In this document: one piece after another, positions 1-7,959 of the stretch
How the letters are laid out: every line of letters begins with the position of its first letter
Numbering within the stretch: position 1 is the first letter of the stretch
Source: Rhodobacteraceae bacterium LMO-JJ12
Lineage (GTDB): Bacteria > Pseudomonadota > Alphaproteobacteria > Rhodobacterales > Rhodobacteraceae
NCBI GenBank assembly: GCA_021555075.1
Contig: JAKGBX010000001.1
Span: forward strand, 372,001-436,000
Direction of reading: 5' to 3'
Length of the DNA: 64,000 bases
Made by a program: the position numbers and the translations under genes
Notes under the pieces: model-generated
Database searches by the model: none
What the model was told of the DNA's origin: nothing
Seen by the model: only the letters and a program-made list of their open reading frames with translations

Positions 1-863
1 TCAGAGGTGGCGGCGCCGAGGTGGGGCGTGCAGACCACGTTCGGGAGACCGAAAAGCGGGTTTTCGGTAGCGGGTTCGACGGAAAACACGTCAAAAGCGG
101 CCCCGGCGACATGGCCGGATTTCAGCAGTTCAGCGAGGGCTTCTTCATCAACCAGACCGCCACGGGCACAGTTGATGATGCGCACGCCCTTCTTGGTCTT
201 GGCGAGGTTTTCACGGCTGAGGATGTTCTTGGTCTGCTCGGTGAAGGGCACATGCAGCGTGATGAAATCGGCGCGTGCGAGAAGCTCGTCCAGCTCGACC
301 TTTTCGACGCCCATTTTCGCGGCTTTTGCTTCCGACAAGAACGGATCATAGGCGACGACCTTCATGTGCAGACCGAGAGCGCGGTCACAGACGATGCCAC
401 CGATGTTGCCCGCACCGATCACACCGAGGGTCTTGTTGGTCAGCTCAACCCCCATGAATTTCGATTTTTCCCATTTTCCGGCTTGGGTCGAAACGCTGGC
501 TTCGGGGATTTGGCGTGCAACGGCGAACATCATTGCGATGGCGTGTTCGGCGGTGGTGATCATGTTGCCGAACGGCGTGTTCATTACGATCACGCCTTTT
601 TTGGAAGCCGCGTCCTTGTCGATGTTATCGGTTCCGATCCCGGCGCGCGCGATAACCTTGAGGTTGGTGGCCGCGGCGAGGATTTTCTCGGTTACTTTGG
701 TGGCCGAGCGAATAGCGAGGCCATCGTATTTGCCGATGACTTCGGCCAGCTTGTCTTTGTCTTTGCCAAGGGTGGGTTCGAAATCAACTTCGATGCCACG
801 GTCGCGAAAAATCTGAACGGCGGTTTCGCTGAGTTTGTCGGAGACGAGTACTTTGGGAGCCAT
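1..863 (-). CDS. serA: D-3-phosphoglycerate dehydrogenase, C-terminal end cut by window edge
   Basis: First enzyme of the phosphorylated serine pathway: it oxidises 3-phosphoglycerate to 3-phosphohydroxypyruvate with NAD. The visible 287 residues start at an ATG (863) with MAPKVLVSDKL. They contain the NAD-binding glycine motif GAGNIG (residues 150-155), the substrate/arginine motif NCARGG and the histidine motif HLGAAT just before the edge. The rest of the catalytic domain and any ACT/regulatory domains lie outside the window. It follows serC on the same strand after 76 bp, so the two are probably one serC-serA operon, as is common in alphaproteobacteria. Confidence 0.95.
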   Translation of the reverse strand, partial: MAPKVLVSDKLSETAVQIFRDRGIEVDFEPTLGKDKDKLAEVIGKYDGLAIRSATKVTEKILAAATNLKVIARAGIGTDNIDKDAASKKGVIVMNTPFGNMITTAEHAIAMMFAVARQIPEASVSTQAGKWEKSKFMGVELTNKTLGVIGAGNIGGIVCDRALGLHMKVVAYDPFLSEAKAAKMGVEKVELDELLARADFITLHVPFTEQTKNILSRENLAKTKKGVRIINCARGGLVDEEALAELLKSGHVAGAAFDVFSVEPATENPLFGLPNVVCTPHLGAATS

Positions 864-939
864 TGGTGTGGTCCTTTTGAAAATGGGGAAAGGTTCGGGG
901 GCGCGCTGTGGCGACCCCGGAAACTTGGTGAGATAGCGA

Positions 940-2085
940 TCAGGACTGGGCCGAGATTTCCGACTCAAACGCCCATTCGAGCCAAGGCATCAACGCCGCT
1001 ACGTCAGCGGTTTCAACCGTGCCGCCGCACCAGATGCGCAGGCCCGCAGGGGCATCGCGATAGGCCCCGATGTCGAGCGCGACACCTTCGTTTTCAAGGC
1101 GTTTTGCAACGGCTTTGGCGAAAGCGGCGCCGTCTTTGATACGCGCGTCGGTGAATTTGAGGCACACAGAGGTGTTCGACATGGTCGCCGGATCAAGCGC
1201 TAGAAAGTCGATCCAATCATGCATTTCAACGAAATCGGCAATCGCTTTGGTGTTGGCGTTGGCGCGACCAATCAGGCCTTTGAGGCCACCGACCGAGCGG
1301 GCCCAATCGAGCGCGACGAGGTAATCTTCGACCGCGAGCATCGAGGGGGTGTTGATGGTGGCGCCGGTGAAGATGCCATCAATCAGCTTGCCACCTTTGG
1401 TAAGGCGGAAAATCTTGGGCAGGGGCCAAGGCGGGGTGTAGCTTTCCAGCCGTTCAACCGCGCGCGGGCTGAGGATCAGCATGCCGTGGGCCGCTTCGCC
1501 GCCCAGCACTTTTTGCCAAGAGAAGGTGGTCACATCGAGCTTGTCCCAAGGCAGATCCTGCGCGAAGGCCGCCGAGGTGGCGTCGCAGATGGTCAGCCCT
1601 TCGCGATCCGCCGCGATCCAGTCGCCATTCGGGACGCGCACGCCAGAGGTGGTGCCGTTCCACGTAAAGACGACATCATTGGCAAAATCGACCGAAGCGA
1701 GATCAGGCAGTTCGCCGTAGTCGGCGGTTTTGATTACGGCGTCGAGTTTGAGTTGTTTGGCAACATCGGTGACCCAGCCAGAACCGAAGCTTTCCCACGC
1801 CAGCATTTCAACGCCACGCGCGCCAAGCATCGACCACATGGCCATTTCTACGGCGCCGGTATCAGAGGCGGGCACGATGCCGATTTTGTAGTCGGCGGGG
1901 ATGCCGAGCACCTCACGCGTGCCTTCGATCGCGTCCTTGAGCTTGGCCTTGCCGATGGCGGCACGGTGCGAACGGCCAAGGGCGGCGTCCGAAAGCTTAT
2001 CAAGCGTGAATGTGGGGATTTTGGCGCAGGGGCCAGAGGAAAAACGCGGGTTTGCCGGCCGCGTTGCCGGTTGATGTATAGCCAT
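940..2085 (-). CDS. serC: Phosphoserine aminotransferase
   Basis: PLP-dependent transaminase converting 3-phosphohydroxypyruvate and glutamate to phosphoserine. The 381-residue protein begins [15 protein letters not shown], and the motif RFSSGPCAK is typical of the alphaproteobacterial SerC type. The PLP lysine is in SWQKVLGG at about residue 190. The ATG at 2085 was chosen because a clear Shine-Dalgarno GGAAGG lies nine bases upstream (2100-2095). A longer open frame to 2169 runs into island DNA and is not the native start. It sits upstream of serA. Its leader was the target of the adjacent island. Confidence 0.93.
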   Translation of the reverse strand: MAIHQPATRPANPRFSSGPCAKIPTFTLDKLSDAALGRSHRAAIGKAKLKDAIEGTREVLGIPADYKIGIVPASDTGAVEMAMWSMLGARGVEMLAWESFGSGWVTDVAKQLKLDAVIKTADYGELPDLASVDFANDVVFTWNGTTSGVRVPNGDWIAADREGLTICDATSAAFAQDLPWDKLDVTTFSWQKVLGGEAAHGMLILSPRAVERLESYTPPWPLPKIFRLTKGGKLIDGIFTGATINTPSMLAVEDYLVALDWARSVGGLKGLIGRANANTKAIADFVEMHDWIDFLALDPATMSNTSVCLKFTDARIKDGAAFAKAVAKRLENEGVALDIGAYRDAPAGLRIWCGGTVETADVAALMPWLEWAFESEISAQS

Positions 2086-2135
2086 TTGTGCTATCCTTCC
2101 AGATAAGCGCCCTTCGTTGGGGAAGGGTGTCCCAC
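2086..2135 (-). promoter_or_regulatory. Structured serC leader, probably the alphaproteobacterial serC RNA motif
   Basis: Read on the minus strand, CCCUUC (2127-2122) can pair with GAAGGG (2115-2110) to form a 6-bp hairpin with a 6-base loop. The overlapping CCUUCC (2126-2121) can instead pair with the Shine-Dalgarno GGAAGG (2100-2095). The two pairings exclude each other, so the ribosome site can be hidden or exposed. This agrees with the published serC RNA motif found before serC-serA in alphaproteobacteria, whose last stem overlaps the ribosome site. Family membership is inference from position and structure; no covariance search was run. Confidence 0.6.
2110..2135 (+). repeat. Left attachment repeat (attL core)
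   Basis: 26-bp sequence beginning CCCTTCGTTGGGGAAGGG and ending GTGTCCCAC, identical to 16813-16838. It contains the CCCTTC/GAAGGG hairpin. Similarity extends a further 15 bases to the right (11 of 15 match), ending in TACGGA in both copies. Confidence 0.85.
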
Positions 2136-2170
2136 CGCCGGACATACGGAACCCCAGTAAAAACAGCAAT

Positions 2171-2188
2171 AGGCAAAGGTGTTTGCCT
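2171..2188. repeat. Small inverted repeat near island left end
   Basis: AGGCAAA-GGTG-TTTGCCT, a 7-bp perfect inverted repeat with a 4-base centre, in the non-coding 2136-2350 stretch of the island. It could be a transfer-origin or excision accessory site or a hairpin of an RNA. Nothing in the sequence decides between these. Confidence 0.4.
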
Positions 2189-2239
2189 TGAAGTTAAATG
2201 TAGCCTTTTGCAGAACGATGCAGGAACGCATGTTTCCTA

Positions 2240-2260
2240 TTGGCACAAATTTGACACAAG
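2240..2260 (+). repeat. Candidate integrase arm-type site, left
   Basis: 21 bp of the form TTGGCACAAA-TTT-GACACAAG. It matches 16733-16753 at 19 of 21 positions in the same orientation. The two copies flank the island just inside its core repeats, as arm-type recombinase sites do. The arm-site function is inference. Confidence 0.5.
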
Positions 2261-2350
2261 GAAATCCGGTTTTGTTCCACAACACCCAGCCGCAGAATCG
2301 TGTGGAATGCTTAATGCAATCAGCCCTTTTCTGGCGGGTCAGGTGGCGTC

Positions 2351-3232
2351 ATGAGTGGCATGGCGTTGATCTGGGCCGCGAATGTCAAAGGCCTGAAGCC
2401 CGCCGCCAAGATCGTGCTGATTCAGCTGGCGGACTTCCACAACAAGGAAACCGGCCAGTGCAACCCAAGCGCACAGCGGTTGGCGGACGAATGCGAGATG
2501 GGCCGCGCAACGCTGTTCCGTCACATGACCACTTTGGAAGATTGCGGTCTTATCACCCGCCATGCTCGCGGTGACGGCGATGGCGGGCGTGGGTCTAATC
2601 AGTATGAGCTACACCTGGACATTACCCTCGGTCCAAGCGCACGCCTGAAGGGTGGGGGCAGCGGCCCCACTGGGGTTGTGTCTCAAAATGAGACGGGGGG
2701 AAACGTCTCAAAAACTCGGGGGAAAAGTCTCAACGGTGAGACGGGGGTAGTCTCAAATCGGGACACGAACCTTACCATTGAACCTGTGAAAGAACCACCT
2801 ACGCGCAAGCGCGAGGCGGCGGAGGGTGATGAAGCTCAGAAGATTTTGGCAGCATATCCGCCTGACCGATTGCGCGGCAGAGCGACCTGCCTTGCCCAGA
2901 TCGAAGAGGCCATGAAGGAAGGGATCACACCGAAGGACCTTTTGCAGGCCGTCCAAGCCTACGCCACTGACAGCGCAGGTTTCACCCGCTCCAAGGTCTG
3001 CTTTTCCGACAACTGGTTTCAGTCGCGGCGCTGGCTGGCCTATGTTGAGAAGCAGGCGGAAGACCGAGAAAAGTCGGTAGCGTTGCAGGCCGATCACCAT
3101 GCGCGGTTAGCTTGTTGGGTCAGTGAACGCAGCCCGATGTGCAAACACATCACGGCCCCGCAAGTGACAGCTTTGCTTGCCTCAAAGCTGGTGACACAGG
3201 CGCAAATCCAAGCCGCTGGCCTCAGAATATGA
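2351..3232 (+). CDS. Helix-turn-helix (HTH_36-type) protein of the mobile element
   Basis: 293-residue protein whose first 85 residues resemble the winged helix-turn-helix found in replication-initiation and phage replication proteins (KTAKIVLIQLAD-like stretch, then RLADECEMGRATLFRHM and a LEDCGLI wing). The central part is low-complexity, rich in G, S, T and V, followed by a more ordered C-terminal half. It opens the mobilization operon: its stop overlaps the start of the mobC-like gene in ATGA. A role in element replication or control is inferred from domain type and position; no catalytic motif is visible. Confidence 0.7.
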   Translation: MSGMALIWAANVKGLKPAAKIVLIQLADFHNKETGQCNPSAQRLADECEMGRATLFRHMTTLEDCGLITRHARGDGDGGRGSNQYELHLDITLGPSARLKGGGSGPTGVVSQNETGGNVSKTRGKSLNGETGVVSNRDTNLTIEPVKEPPTRKREAAEGDEAQKILAAYPPDRLRGRATCLAQIEEAMKEGITPKDLLQAVQAYATDSAGFTRSKVCFSDNWFQSRRWLAYVEKQAEDREKSVALQADHHARLACWVSERSPMCKHITAPQVTALLASKLVTQAQIQAAGLRI

Positions 3233-3699
3233 CCACAACCGATCCGACCACAGAGCAAACAGCAAGGTTACCCACCGATTACATCGGCGGGACTTGTGAG
3301 GGGCGGCCTGCCTCCCCTTCAAACCCCAACCAGACGCGCGATGAGCGCGTCAAAGAGGGCCTTTCCGAGGCTGTGATCTTTCGATGCACTGTTGCGGAGA
3401 AGGCCGCGCTTGTCGCCAAGGCAGACGCGGCTGGACTGCCCAACGCCACGCTGATGCGCGAGGCCTTGGGGCTGGTCCAAGCGCGGCGGCGCAAGCCCGT
3501 GCCGCGTGTTGACCCTTCGCTGACGGTTGCCGTTGCCCGCGTCGGCGGCAACCTCAACCAATTGGCGCGCTGGATCAACGGGGCCGTCAAATCTGGCCGC
3601 GCAAGCCAGATCGACGCCCTGAAGGTCAGCGCGCGGCTTGTCGCGATTGAGCGCCAGTTGGCCCAGATCATCGACCAGCACAGCGAGCGCCTGCGATGA
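3229..3699 (+). CDS. mobC: Relaxosome accessory protein, MobC family
   Basis: 156-residue basic protein. After a polar N-terminus it has a ribbon-helix-helix-like stretch (VIFRCTVAEKAALVAKADAA) and the MobC signature GGNLNQLARWIN. MobC proteins help the relaxase bind and open the transfer origin. It overlaps the upstream HTH gene by 4 bp and the downstream relaxase gene by 4 bp (ATGA junctions), which indicates translational coupling. Confidence 0.85.
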   Translation: MTTTDPTTEQTARLPTDYIGGTCEGRPASPSNPNQTRDERVKEGLSEAVIFRCTVAEKAALVAKADAAGLPNATLMREALGLVQARRRKPVPRVDPSLTVAVARVGGNLNQLARWINGAVKSGRASQIDALKVSARLVAIERQLAQIIDQHSERLR

Positions 3700-5255
3700 T
3701 CATCTCGTTCTTTTCGTCTGGCACAGGCGGCGGTGCAGCCCCTGTTGACTACCTGACCGCACGCGAAGTTTTGGCCTACGACCAAAACCGCAACCTGATC
3801 TGCGATGAATACGGCCAGCCGCAAACCAAAATCCGTCACCCGCTGCCCGAAGTGCTGCACGGCAACTCTGACTGGACGCGGGATTTGATCGACGCCAGCG
3901 CGAACAAGTGGAGCTACACCGCAGGCGTGATCAGCTTTGCGGACAGCGATCAGCCCAGCGAGGACGCTCAGCAAGAGGTCATTGAGCAATTTGAGGCTCT
4001 GGCCTTTGCAGGGCTTGAGGCGGATCAATACGACTGCCTGTGGGTGCGCCATGTCCACGAAGACAATGTCGAGCTGCACTTTTGCACGCCCCGTTTAGAG
4101 TTGGCGACGGGCAGGGCTTTGAACATCGCACCACCCGGCCATGAGGCGGCGTTCAGCACATTGCGCGACGTGTTGAACAAGACCCACGGTTGGGTTGACC
4201 CGATGGAACCTGACCTCGCCCGTGACTTCAAACTTGTCCGTGAGAGCGCCGAGCGTGCAGAGGCGCGGCAGGTCATCATCGGGGCGCTCTACGATCAGAT
4301 TGACGCGGGCCTGATCACCGACCGCGCAACTATGGTCGCCTTCTTTGAAGACACGGGCTTCGAGGTCACGCGCCAAGCCGCAAAATCAATCAGTGTCCGC
4401 GATCCTGAATTTACGAAACCGTTCAAACTGGAAGGCATCCTCACTCATGAAAACTGGTCCACAACCCGACATGCAGAAATCGCGGCTGAGTATGAAGCTG
4501 ACGCAGATGCAAACCGAACAAGAAGACTTGATGGCATCACACATGACGGCCTTCGTGCAGACCTCGCAGACCATGTTGAACGACGCGCAGAATACAATGA
4601 AGAACGATACAGCGCACTTTCTGTTTCACAACAGGAACTTGTTCGAGGAACGGATCGAACTGATCAAGAATTGGATGACGTTCTCACCTTGGATCATCAC
4701 GGGGATCATCGTGACGGGGATCGCCTTGATGATGGTCGCGAGTTGGCTTTGGACGGTCCAACTGACGCGCTCAGAACTGACGGAACTGGGCCTGACGCGG
4801 ATCGGCAGGGAGGACGGGACGTGGCTGGTGCTGGACCCGACCAAGACACGCCTGAGGACCTGCACACTGGGCGGCAGGTCAGTGACCTGCATCAAGATCG
4901 AGGAGAATTAGATGACGACACCCCTGACAGCTTTGGAACGCGACTTGCTCGCCTGCGTCGAGCGGTTGGTGACGGCCTGCGAGGTCTCAGCAAAGGAATT
5001 GAGCGGGTTAGAGGAACGCTCGACGAGCAGGATACAGAACCAGATGGATGGATTGGCCGCCTGCGTGTCAGTGCTCATTCAATCGCAAACAGCGTCCGTG
5101 GCTGCGTTGCACGGCTTGTTGAGCGAGGGCTCGAACTACGGGAGGCTGCGCACGCAACTAGAGACGAGCTTGAATTTAGTGAAAGCCGCCGAAGAGAGGC
5201 TGAGACAGAGCTAGAAGAGCGCGAGGTCGAGATGGACCGGGGGCTGACGCATTGA
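3696..5255 (+). CDS. mobA: Relaxase / mobilization nuclease, ColE1-like (MobP, HEN-type arrangement)
   Basis: 519-residue relaxase that would nick the transfer origin and pilot the DNA strand. The catalytic stretch LWVRHVHEDNVELHF (about residues 115-129), followed by LELATGR, aligns in spacing with ColE1 MbeA-type H-x6-E-x-N relaxases. Here the residues are H119, E126 and H128 in place of the asparagine. The last 220 residues are strongly biased to Asp, Arg and Gly, because two other genes are read from the same DNA in another frame (4447-5214). It overlaps mobC by 4 bp. Confidence 0.85.
   Translation: MIISFFSSGTGGGAAPVDYLTAREVLAYDQNRNLICDEYGQPQTKIRHPLPEVLHGNSDWTRDLIDASANKWSYTAGVISFADSDQPSEDAQQEVIEQFEALAFAGLEADQYDCLWVRHVHEDNVELHFCTPRLELATGRALNIAPPGHEAAFSTLRDVLNKTHGWVDPMEPDLARDFKLVRESAERAEARQVIIGALYDQIDAGLITDRATMVAFFEDTGFEVTRQAAKSISVRDPEFTKPFKLEGILTHENWSTTRHAEIAAEYEADADANRTRRLDGITHDGLRADLADHVERRAEYNEERYSALSVSQQELVRGTDRTDQELDDVLTLDHHGDHRDGDRLDDGRELALDGPTDALRTDGTGPDADRQGGRDVAGAGPDQDTPEDLHTGRQVSDLHQDRGELDDDTPDSFGTRLARLRRAVGDGLRGLSKGIERVRGTLDEQDTEPDGWIGRLRVSAHSIANSVRGCVARLVERGLELREAAHATRDELEFSESRRREAETELEEREVEMDRGLTH
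4447..4911 (+). CDS. Nested MobB/MbeB-like mobilization protein with membrane segment
   Basis: 154-residue reading frame lying wholly inside the relaxase gene in a different frame. It begins at ATG 4447, 11 bases after a GGAAGG ribosome site, with MKTGPQPDMQKSRLS. It has an M/Q/T-rich helical N-terminus and one strong hydrophobic segment (PWIITGIIVTGIALMMVASW, about residues 80-104). Plasmids of the ColE1 family carry mbeB and mbeD nested within mbeA in just this way, and MbeB-type proteins anchor the relaxase to the membrane. Its stop abuts the next nested start (TAGATG). Confidence 0.65.
   Translation: MKTGPQPDMQKSRLSMKLTQMQTEQEDLMASHMTAFVQTSQTMLNDAQNTMKNDTAHFLFHNRNLFEERIELIKNWMTFSPWIITGIIVTGIALMMVASWLWTVQLTRSELTELGLTRIGREDGTWLVLDPTKTRLRTCTLGGRSVTCIKIEEN
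4912..5214 (+). CDS. Nested MobD/MbeD-like coiled-coil protein
   Basis: 100-residue reading frame inside the relaxase gene, in the same frame as the preceding nested gene. It starts one base after a GAGGAG-type ribosome site region, directly behind the preceding stop. The sequence MTTPLTALERDLLACVERLV and the later Gln/Leu/Ala-rich part predict a continuous amphipathic helix, as in MbeD/MobD proteins of ColE1-type plasmids. Position, overlap pattern and helical character support the call; no motif is diagnostic by itself. Confidence 0.6.
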   Translation: MTTPLTALERDLLACVERLVTACEVSAKELSGLEERSTSRIQNQMDGLAACVSVLIQSQTASVAALHGLLSEGSNYGRLRTQLETSLNLVKAAEERLRQS

Positions 5256-5306
5256 GGGGGCAAAACTAATTGACAAATGGTAACGTATGTGTCACCAATG
5301 GATCCA

Positions 5307-5636
5307 ATGATTAAGCTTGTTGTCTATGTCACAGAGGCAGGGAAAACGCCGTTTGAAGATTGGTTCAATGGTCTTGATACGACGGCGGCGTTGAAGGTGC
5401 GAACGGCGCTTGCACGGATCGAGACGGGTAATCTGGGCGATGTGAAGCCAGTTGGGCAAGGCGTGTCCGAGCGGCGCATCACCTTCGGCCCCGGCTACCG
5501 CGTCTATTTCGGCCAAGACGGGGATACCCTCGTGATCCTGCTGTGTGGCGGCACCAAGAAGCGCCAGTCGAAGGACATCGAGCAGGCCAAAGAATATTGG
5601 GACGACTACAAGGCCCGCAAAGAGAAAGGCGAATAA
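5307..5636 (+). CDS. RelE/ParE-superfamily (HigB/Gp49-like) toxin
   Basis: About 109 residues starting MIKLVVYVTEAGKTPFEDWF. Two upstream in-frame ATGs at 5277 and 5298 are possible alternatives. The PFEDWFNGL start, the RISFGPGYRVYF-like core (RITFGPGYRVYFGQDG) and LLCGGTKKRQSKDIEQAKEYW near the end are the hallmarks of the phage Gp49/HigB family, mRNA interferases of type II toxin-antitoxin systems. The antitoxin follows 1 bp after the stop. The pair probably stabilises the island. Confidence 0.85.
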   Translation: MIKLVVYVTEAGKTPFEDWFNGLDTTAALKVRTALARIETGNLGDVKPVGQGVSERRITFGPGYRVYFGQDGDTLVILLCGGTKKRQSKDIEQAKEYWDDYKARKEKGE

Positions 5637-5637
5637 C

Positions 5638-5967
5638 ATGCCCCTGACGAAAGACTTCAAAGATACGATCAAAGCGCGCGCTGAGCGCGATCCTGAGTTT
5701 CGGGCGGGGTTGTTCCGCGAAGCTATCGAGGCGATGCTCAGCGATGATCTGGAGACCGGAAAGGTGCTGCTGCGTGACTACGTCAACGCCACTGTGGGGT
5801 TCGAAGCCTTGGCCCAAGATATGGACAAGGATCCCAAGAGCCTGATGCGGATGCTTAGCGCCAAAGGCAACCCGCGAGCTGATAATCTGCTGGCGATGGT
5901 GTCACGGTTGAAGCAGCGCGAAGGCGTATCTTTGTCTTTGACCCAAGGCAATCAGCTACACGCGTAA
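5638..5967 (+). CDS. HigA-like helix-turn-helix antitoxin
   Basis: 109-residue partner of the preceding toxin gene. It begins MPLTKDFKDTIKARAERDPEF. The second half has the HTH core TVGFEALAQDMDKDPKSLMRML followed by NPRADNLLAMVSRL, the pattern of HigA-type addiction-module antitoxins. It would neutralise the toxin and repress the operon. A roughly palindromic stretch (GGTAACGTA-TGTGTCACC, 5280-5297) upstream of the toxin is a possible operator. Confidence 0.82.
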   Translation: MPLTKDFKDTIKARAERDPEFRAGLFREAIEAMLSDDLETGKVLLRDYVNATVGFEALAQDMDKDPKSLMRMLSAKGNPRADNLLAMVSRLKQREGVSLSLTQGNQLHA

Positions 5968-6140
5968 TTTTTCATTCTGCCTATCTGTGCAATATCTAGC
6001 CCCAAAATCTGCTTCGAAAGTTGAAGCCTTCTTGTGAACGGGCAAGACCGGATATTCGCTGCGCTCTTCCTGAACTGACACAACGCGGGACTTTGCTGCC
6101 ATTTGAGTTCCAAAAAGGAACGGCAGCTCTCAGTCGTAGT

Positions 6141-6707
6141 TCACAGGTATCGGCGCACCCGTTCCTTATAGTACCGATACTGATTACCGTAGTTTGCTTC
6201 CAACCATGGTTCTTCGGCAATCGGCGCGACGGCCAAAACAATGTCACCGATGCCCGCAATGACAGAGGTCCACCCGGATGCCGAAAGCACCGCCCAACCC
6301 AGCAAGATCGCCATGTCTGCAACATACTGTGGGTTGCGGGAATACCCATAAAGCCCATCCGTCTTCAGTTCTGCGACTTCGCCACTTGTCGCACCAAAGC
6401 CGATTTCTCTAACACCTATCCAGACAATCGCATTTCCAGCAAGGATAAGCGGAACGCCCACACCCCATCTGATCGAAACAGGCCAGCCGAAGCTGTTCCA
6501 GTTCACAATCCCCAGCAGGAAGGTCGCACCAAAGATCGCGATGGTTGCCACCCACACCCGCATCTTGATGCCTGTGGTCGCCTCTTTTGGCGGCCATACA
6601 CGACGATCCGGAAAGGCGATGGACCACGCAAATGCGCCCAAGAGGTAAAGGCCCGCAATTCCACCAGTCACGACCGCACCAGTTTCGATGTCAGTGAGCA
6701 TGGTCAT
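6141..6707 (-). CDS. Isoprenylcysteine carboxyl methyltransferase (ICMT/PEMT)-family membrane protein
   Basis: 188 residues with about five hydrophobic segments. It has the C-terminal family motif LKTDGLYGYSRNPQYVAD and a later EEPWLEANYGNQYRYY, the signature of the ICMT/NnrU-like membrane methyltransferase fold. The substrate is unknown. Its start overlaps the end of the cation-transporter gene by 17 bp, so both belong to one MerR-controlled operon. Such ICMT-like genes often accompany CDF metal exporters in island DNA; what they methylate is not evident here. Confidence 0.75.
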   Translation of the reverse strand: MTMLTDIETGAVVTGGIAGLYLLGAFAWSIAFPDRRVWPPKEATTGIKMRVWVATIAIFGATFLLGIVNWNSFGWPVSIRWGVGVPLILAGNAIVWIGVREIGFGATSGEVAELKTDGLYGYSRNPQYVADMAILLGWAVLSASGWTSVIAGIGDIVLAVAPIAEEPWLEANYGNQYRYYKERVRRYL

Positions 6708-7395
6708 GCCCGTGGCTTTCCAGTGCGCCCAAGTCTTCGCCAGAACGAAACTCTTGCCATGCCTGCATGAGAATGAGTTGCGCAGAGCGGAGAAACAGAC
6801 CAGCCATGATCATTGCTACAATCAGGTCAGGCCACGCTGAGCCGGTCAGGAACACGGCGAAACTGGCGACCATGACGGCAACATTGCCAATGGCATCATT
6901 GCGCGAACACAGCCAGACTGACCGCACGTTCGCATCTCCGTCCTTGTAGCGCATCAACAGCAGAACACTTGCGAGGTTCGCTGCGAGGGCAAGCAGGCCG
7001 ATCAGACCCATAATTTCAGCCCTTGGGACCCCCAAGACAAGAATCTGGTAAAGGGTCGAGCCAAAAACCCACAACCCCATCAAAAGCAGGCTCAAACCTT
7101 TGAGTAGAGCAGCGGTCGAACGAACTTTTGGGCTCATTCCGATGACAGCAAGGCTCAGACCATAGGTCAGCGCATCGCCCAGAAAATCGAGCGCATCCGC
7201 CTGCAACGCCTGCGATCCAGCGAGCTTACCTGCCGACATTTCCACGATGAACATGGCAGCGTTGATGAAGATGACGATCCACAACACGCGCTTGTAACCG
7301 GGATCAAGGCCATCAAAACGAGGATTGCCCGAGCATCCGCAGGCGGCACCTTCGGGTTCTGGTGTAACGGGGTGTGGGGCTGTTTCGGTGGTCAT
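6691..7395 (-). CDS. Cation diffusion facilitator (CzcD-like) metal exporter, short form
   Basis: 234-residue inner-membrane protein with six predicted membrane helices. Metal-site motifs are QADALDFLGDA in helix 2 and CSRNDAIGN in helix 5. The N-terminus carries a Cys pair (GCSG, with ACGC before it) and the C-terminus ends GHDHAH, both able to bind metal. The usual cytoplasmic C-terminal domain of CDF proteins is absent. It is transcribed away from a MerR-type regulator through a classic 19-bp-spaced promoter. Zn, Cd or Co efflux is likely; the exact metal cannot be told. Confidence 0.82.
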   Translation of the reverse strand: MTTETAPHPVTPEPEGAACGCSGNPRFDGLDPGYKRVLWIVIFINAAMFIVEMSAGKLAGSQALQADALDFLGDALTYGLSLAVIGMSPKVRSTAALLKGLSLLLMGLWVFGSTLYQILVLGVPRAEIMGLIGLLALAANLASVLLLMRYKDGDANVRSVWLCSRNDAIGNVAVMVASFAVFLTGSAWPDLIVAMIMAGLFLRSAQLILMQAWQEFRSGEDLGALESHGHDHAH

Positions 7396-7424
7396 ATCGC
7401 TATCCTTGATCTCTACAAGGAAAA

Positions 7425-7459
7425 TATATAATCCCTCTAGTAGCTATAGCTTCAAGAGG
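7425..7459 (-). promoter_or_regulatory. MerR-type promoter and operator of the cation-efflux operon
   Basis: On the minus strand, -35 TTGAAG (7455-7450) and -10 TATATA (7430-7425) are 19 bp apart, the over-long spacing that MerR-family activators need. The operator (7434-7459) is an interrupted palindrome: CCTCT, then the self-complementary AGCTATAGCT, then AGAGG. It lies between the divergent regulator and exporter genes. Confidence 0.75.
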
Positions 7460-7467
7460 TAACTTTC

Positions 7468-7878
7468 ATGTTCTCAATCGGACAGCTTTCAAAGCGTACC
7501 GGGGTAAAAATCCCCACGATCCGCTACTATGAACAGATGGGTTTGATTGATTCGCCGGAACGCTCGGAAGGGAATCAGCGCCGATACACCAAAGAAGGCT
7601 TGAGCCGCCTGTCGTTCATCCGCCATTCCCGCGACTTAGGCTTCTCGGTTGAAAACATTCGAGGACTCTTAGAGTTGAGCCAGCATCCTGACAAACCGTG
7701 CGATGACGCACACGGCATTGCTGTTCAGCATCTGAAAGACGTTCAGGACAGGATTGCAAAACTGCAGCGGCTGGAACGCGAACTAAAGCGGATCAGCAAA
7801 TGTGACGCTGGCAACATAGCTGATTGCGCCGTCATCGAAACGCTTGCAGATCACGGGCTTTGCGAGACGGAACACTAG
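7468..7878 (+). CDS. MerR-family metal-responsive regulator (CadR/ZntR-like)
   Basis: 136 residues. The N-terminal HTH (FSIGQLSKRTGVKIPTIRYY) and the long dimerisation helix are typical of MerR proteins. Likely metal ligands are the Cys in PDKPCDDAH, the pair in SKCDAGNIADC and a C-terminal GLCETEH. It is divergent from the CDF exporter and would activate it, and repress itself, at the shared 7425-7459 operator. The Cys pattern fits Cd/Zn/Pb-type sensors more than Hg-MerR, but metal choice is inference. Confidence 0.85.
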   Translation: MFSIGQLSKRTGVKIPTIRYYEQMGLIDSPERSEGNQRRYTKEGLSRLSFIRHSRDLGFSVENIRGLLELSQHPDKPCDDAHGIAVQHLKDVQDRIAKLQRLERELKRISKCDAGNIADCAVIETLADHGLCETEH

Positions 7879-7959
7879 CGGTCACTTGCCAGTTGTCGCG
7901 TCGGGAAGGGCTTTTTGTGCGCGGTTCCAGGCAAGGATTATCAAATTTTTGCCCTCACG

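Noticed and set aside
21-1139. Plus-strand open frame across serA and serC
   Set aside because: It is antisense to two certain genes and has no recognisable product.
5270-5299. TTGACA promoter for the toxin-antitoxin pair
   Set aside because: A -35-like hexamer is present at 5270-5275, but no acceptable -10 lies 16-19 bases downstream.
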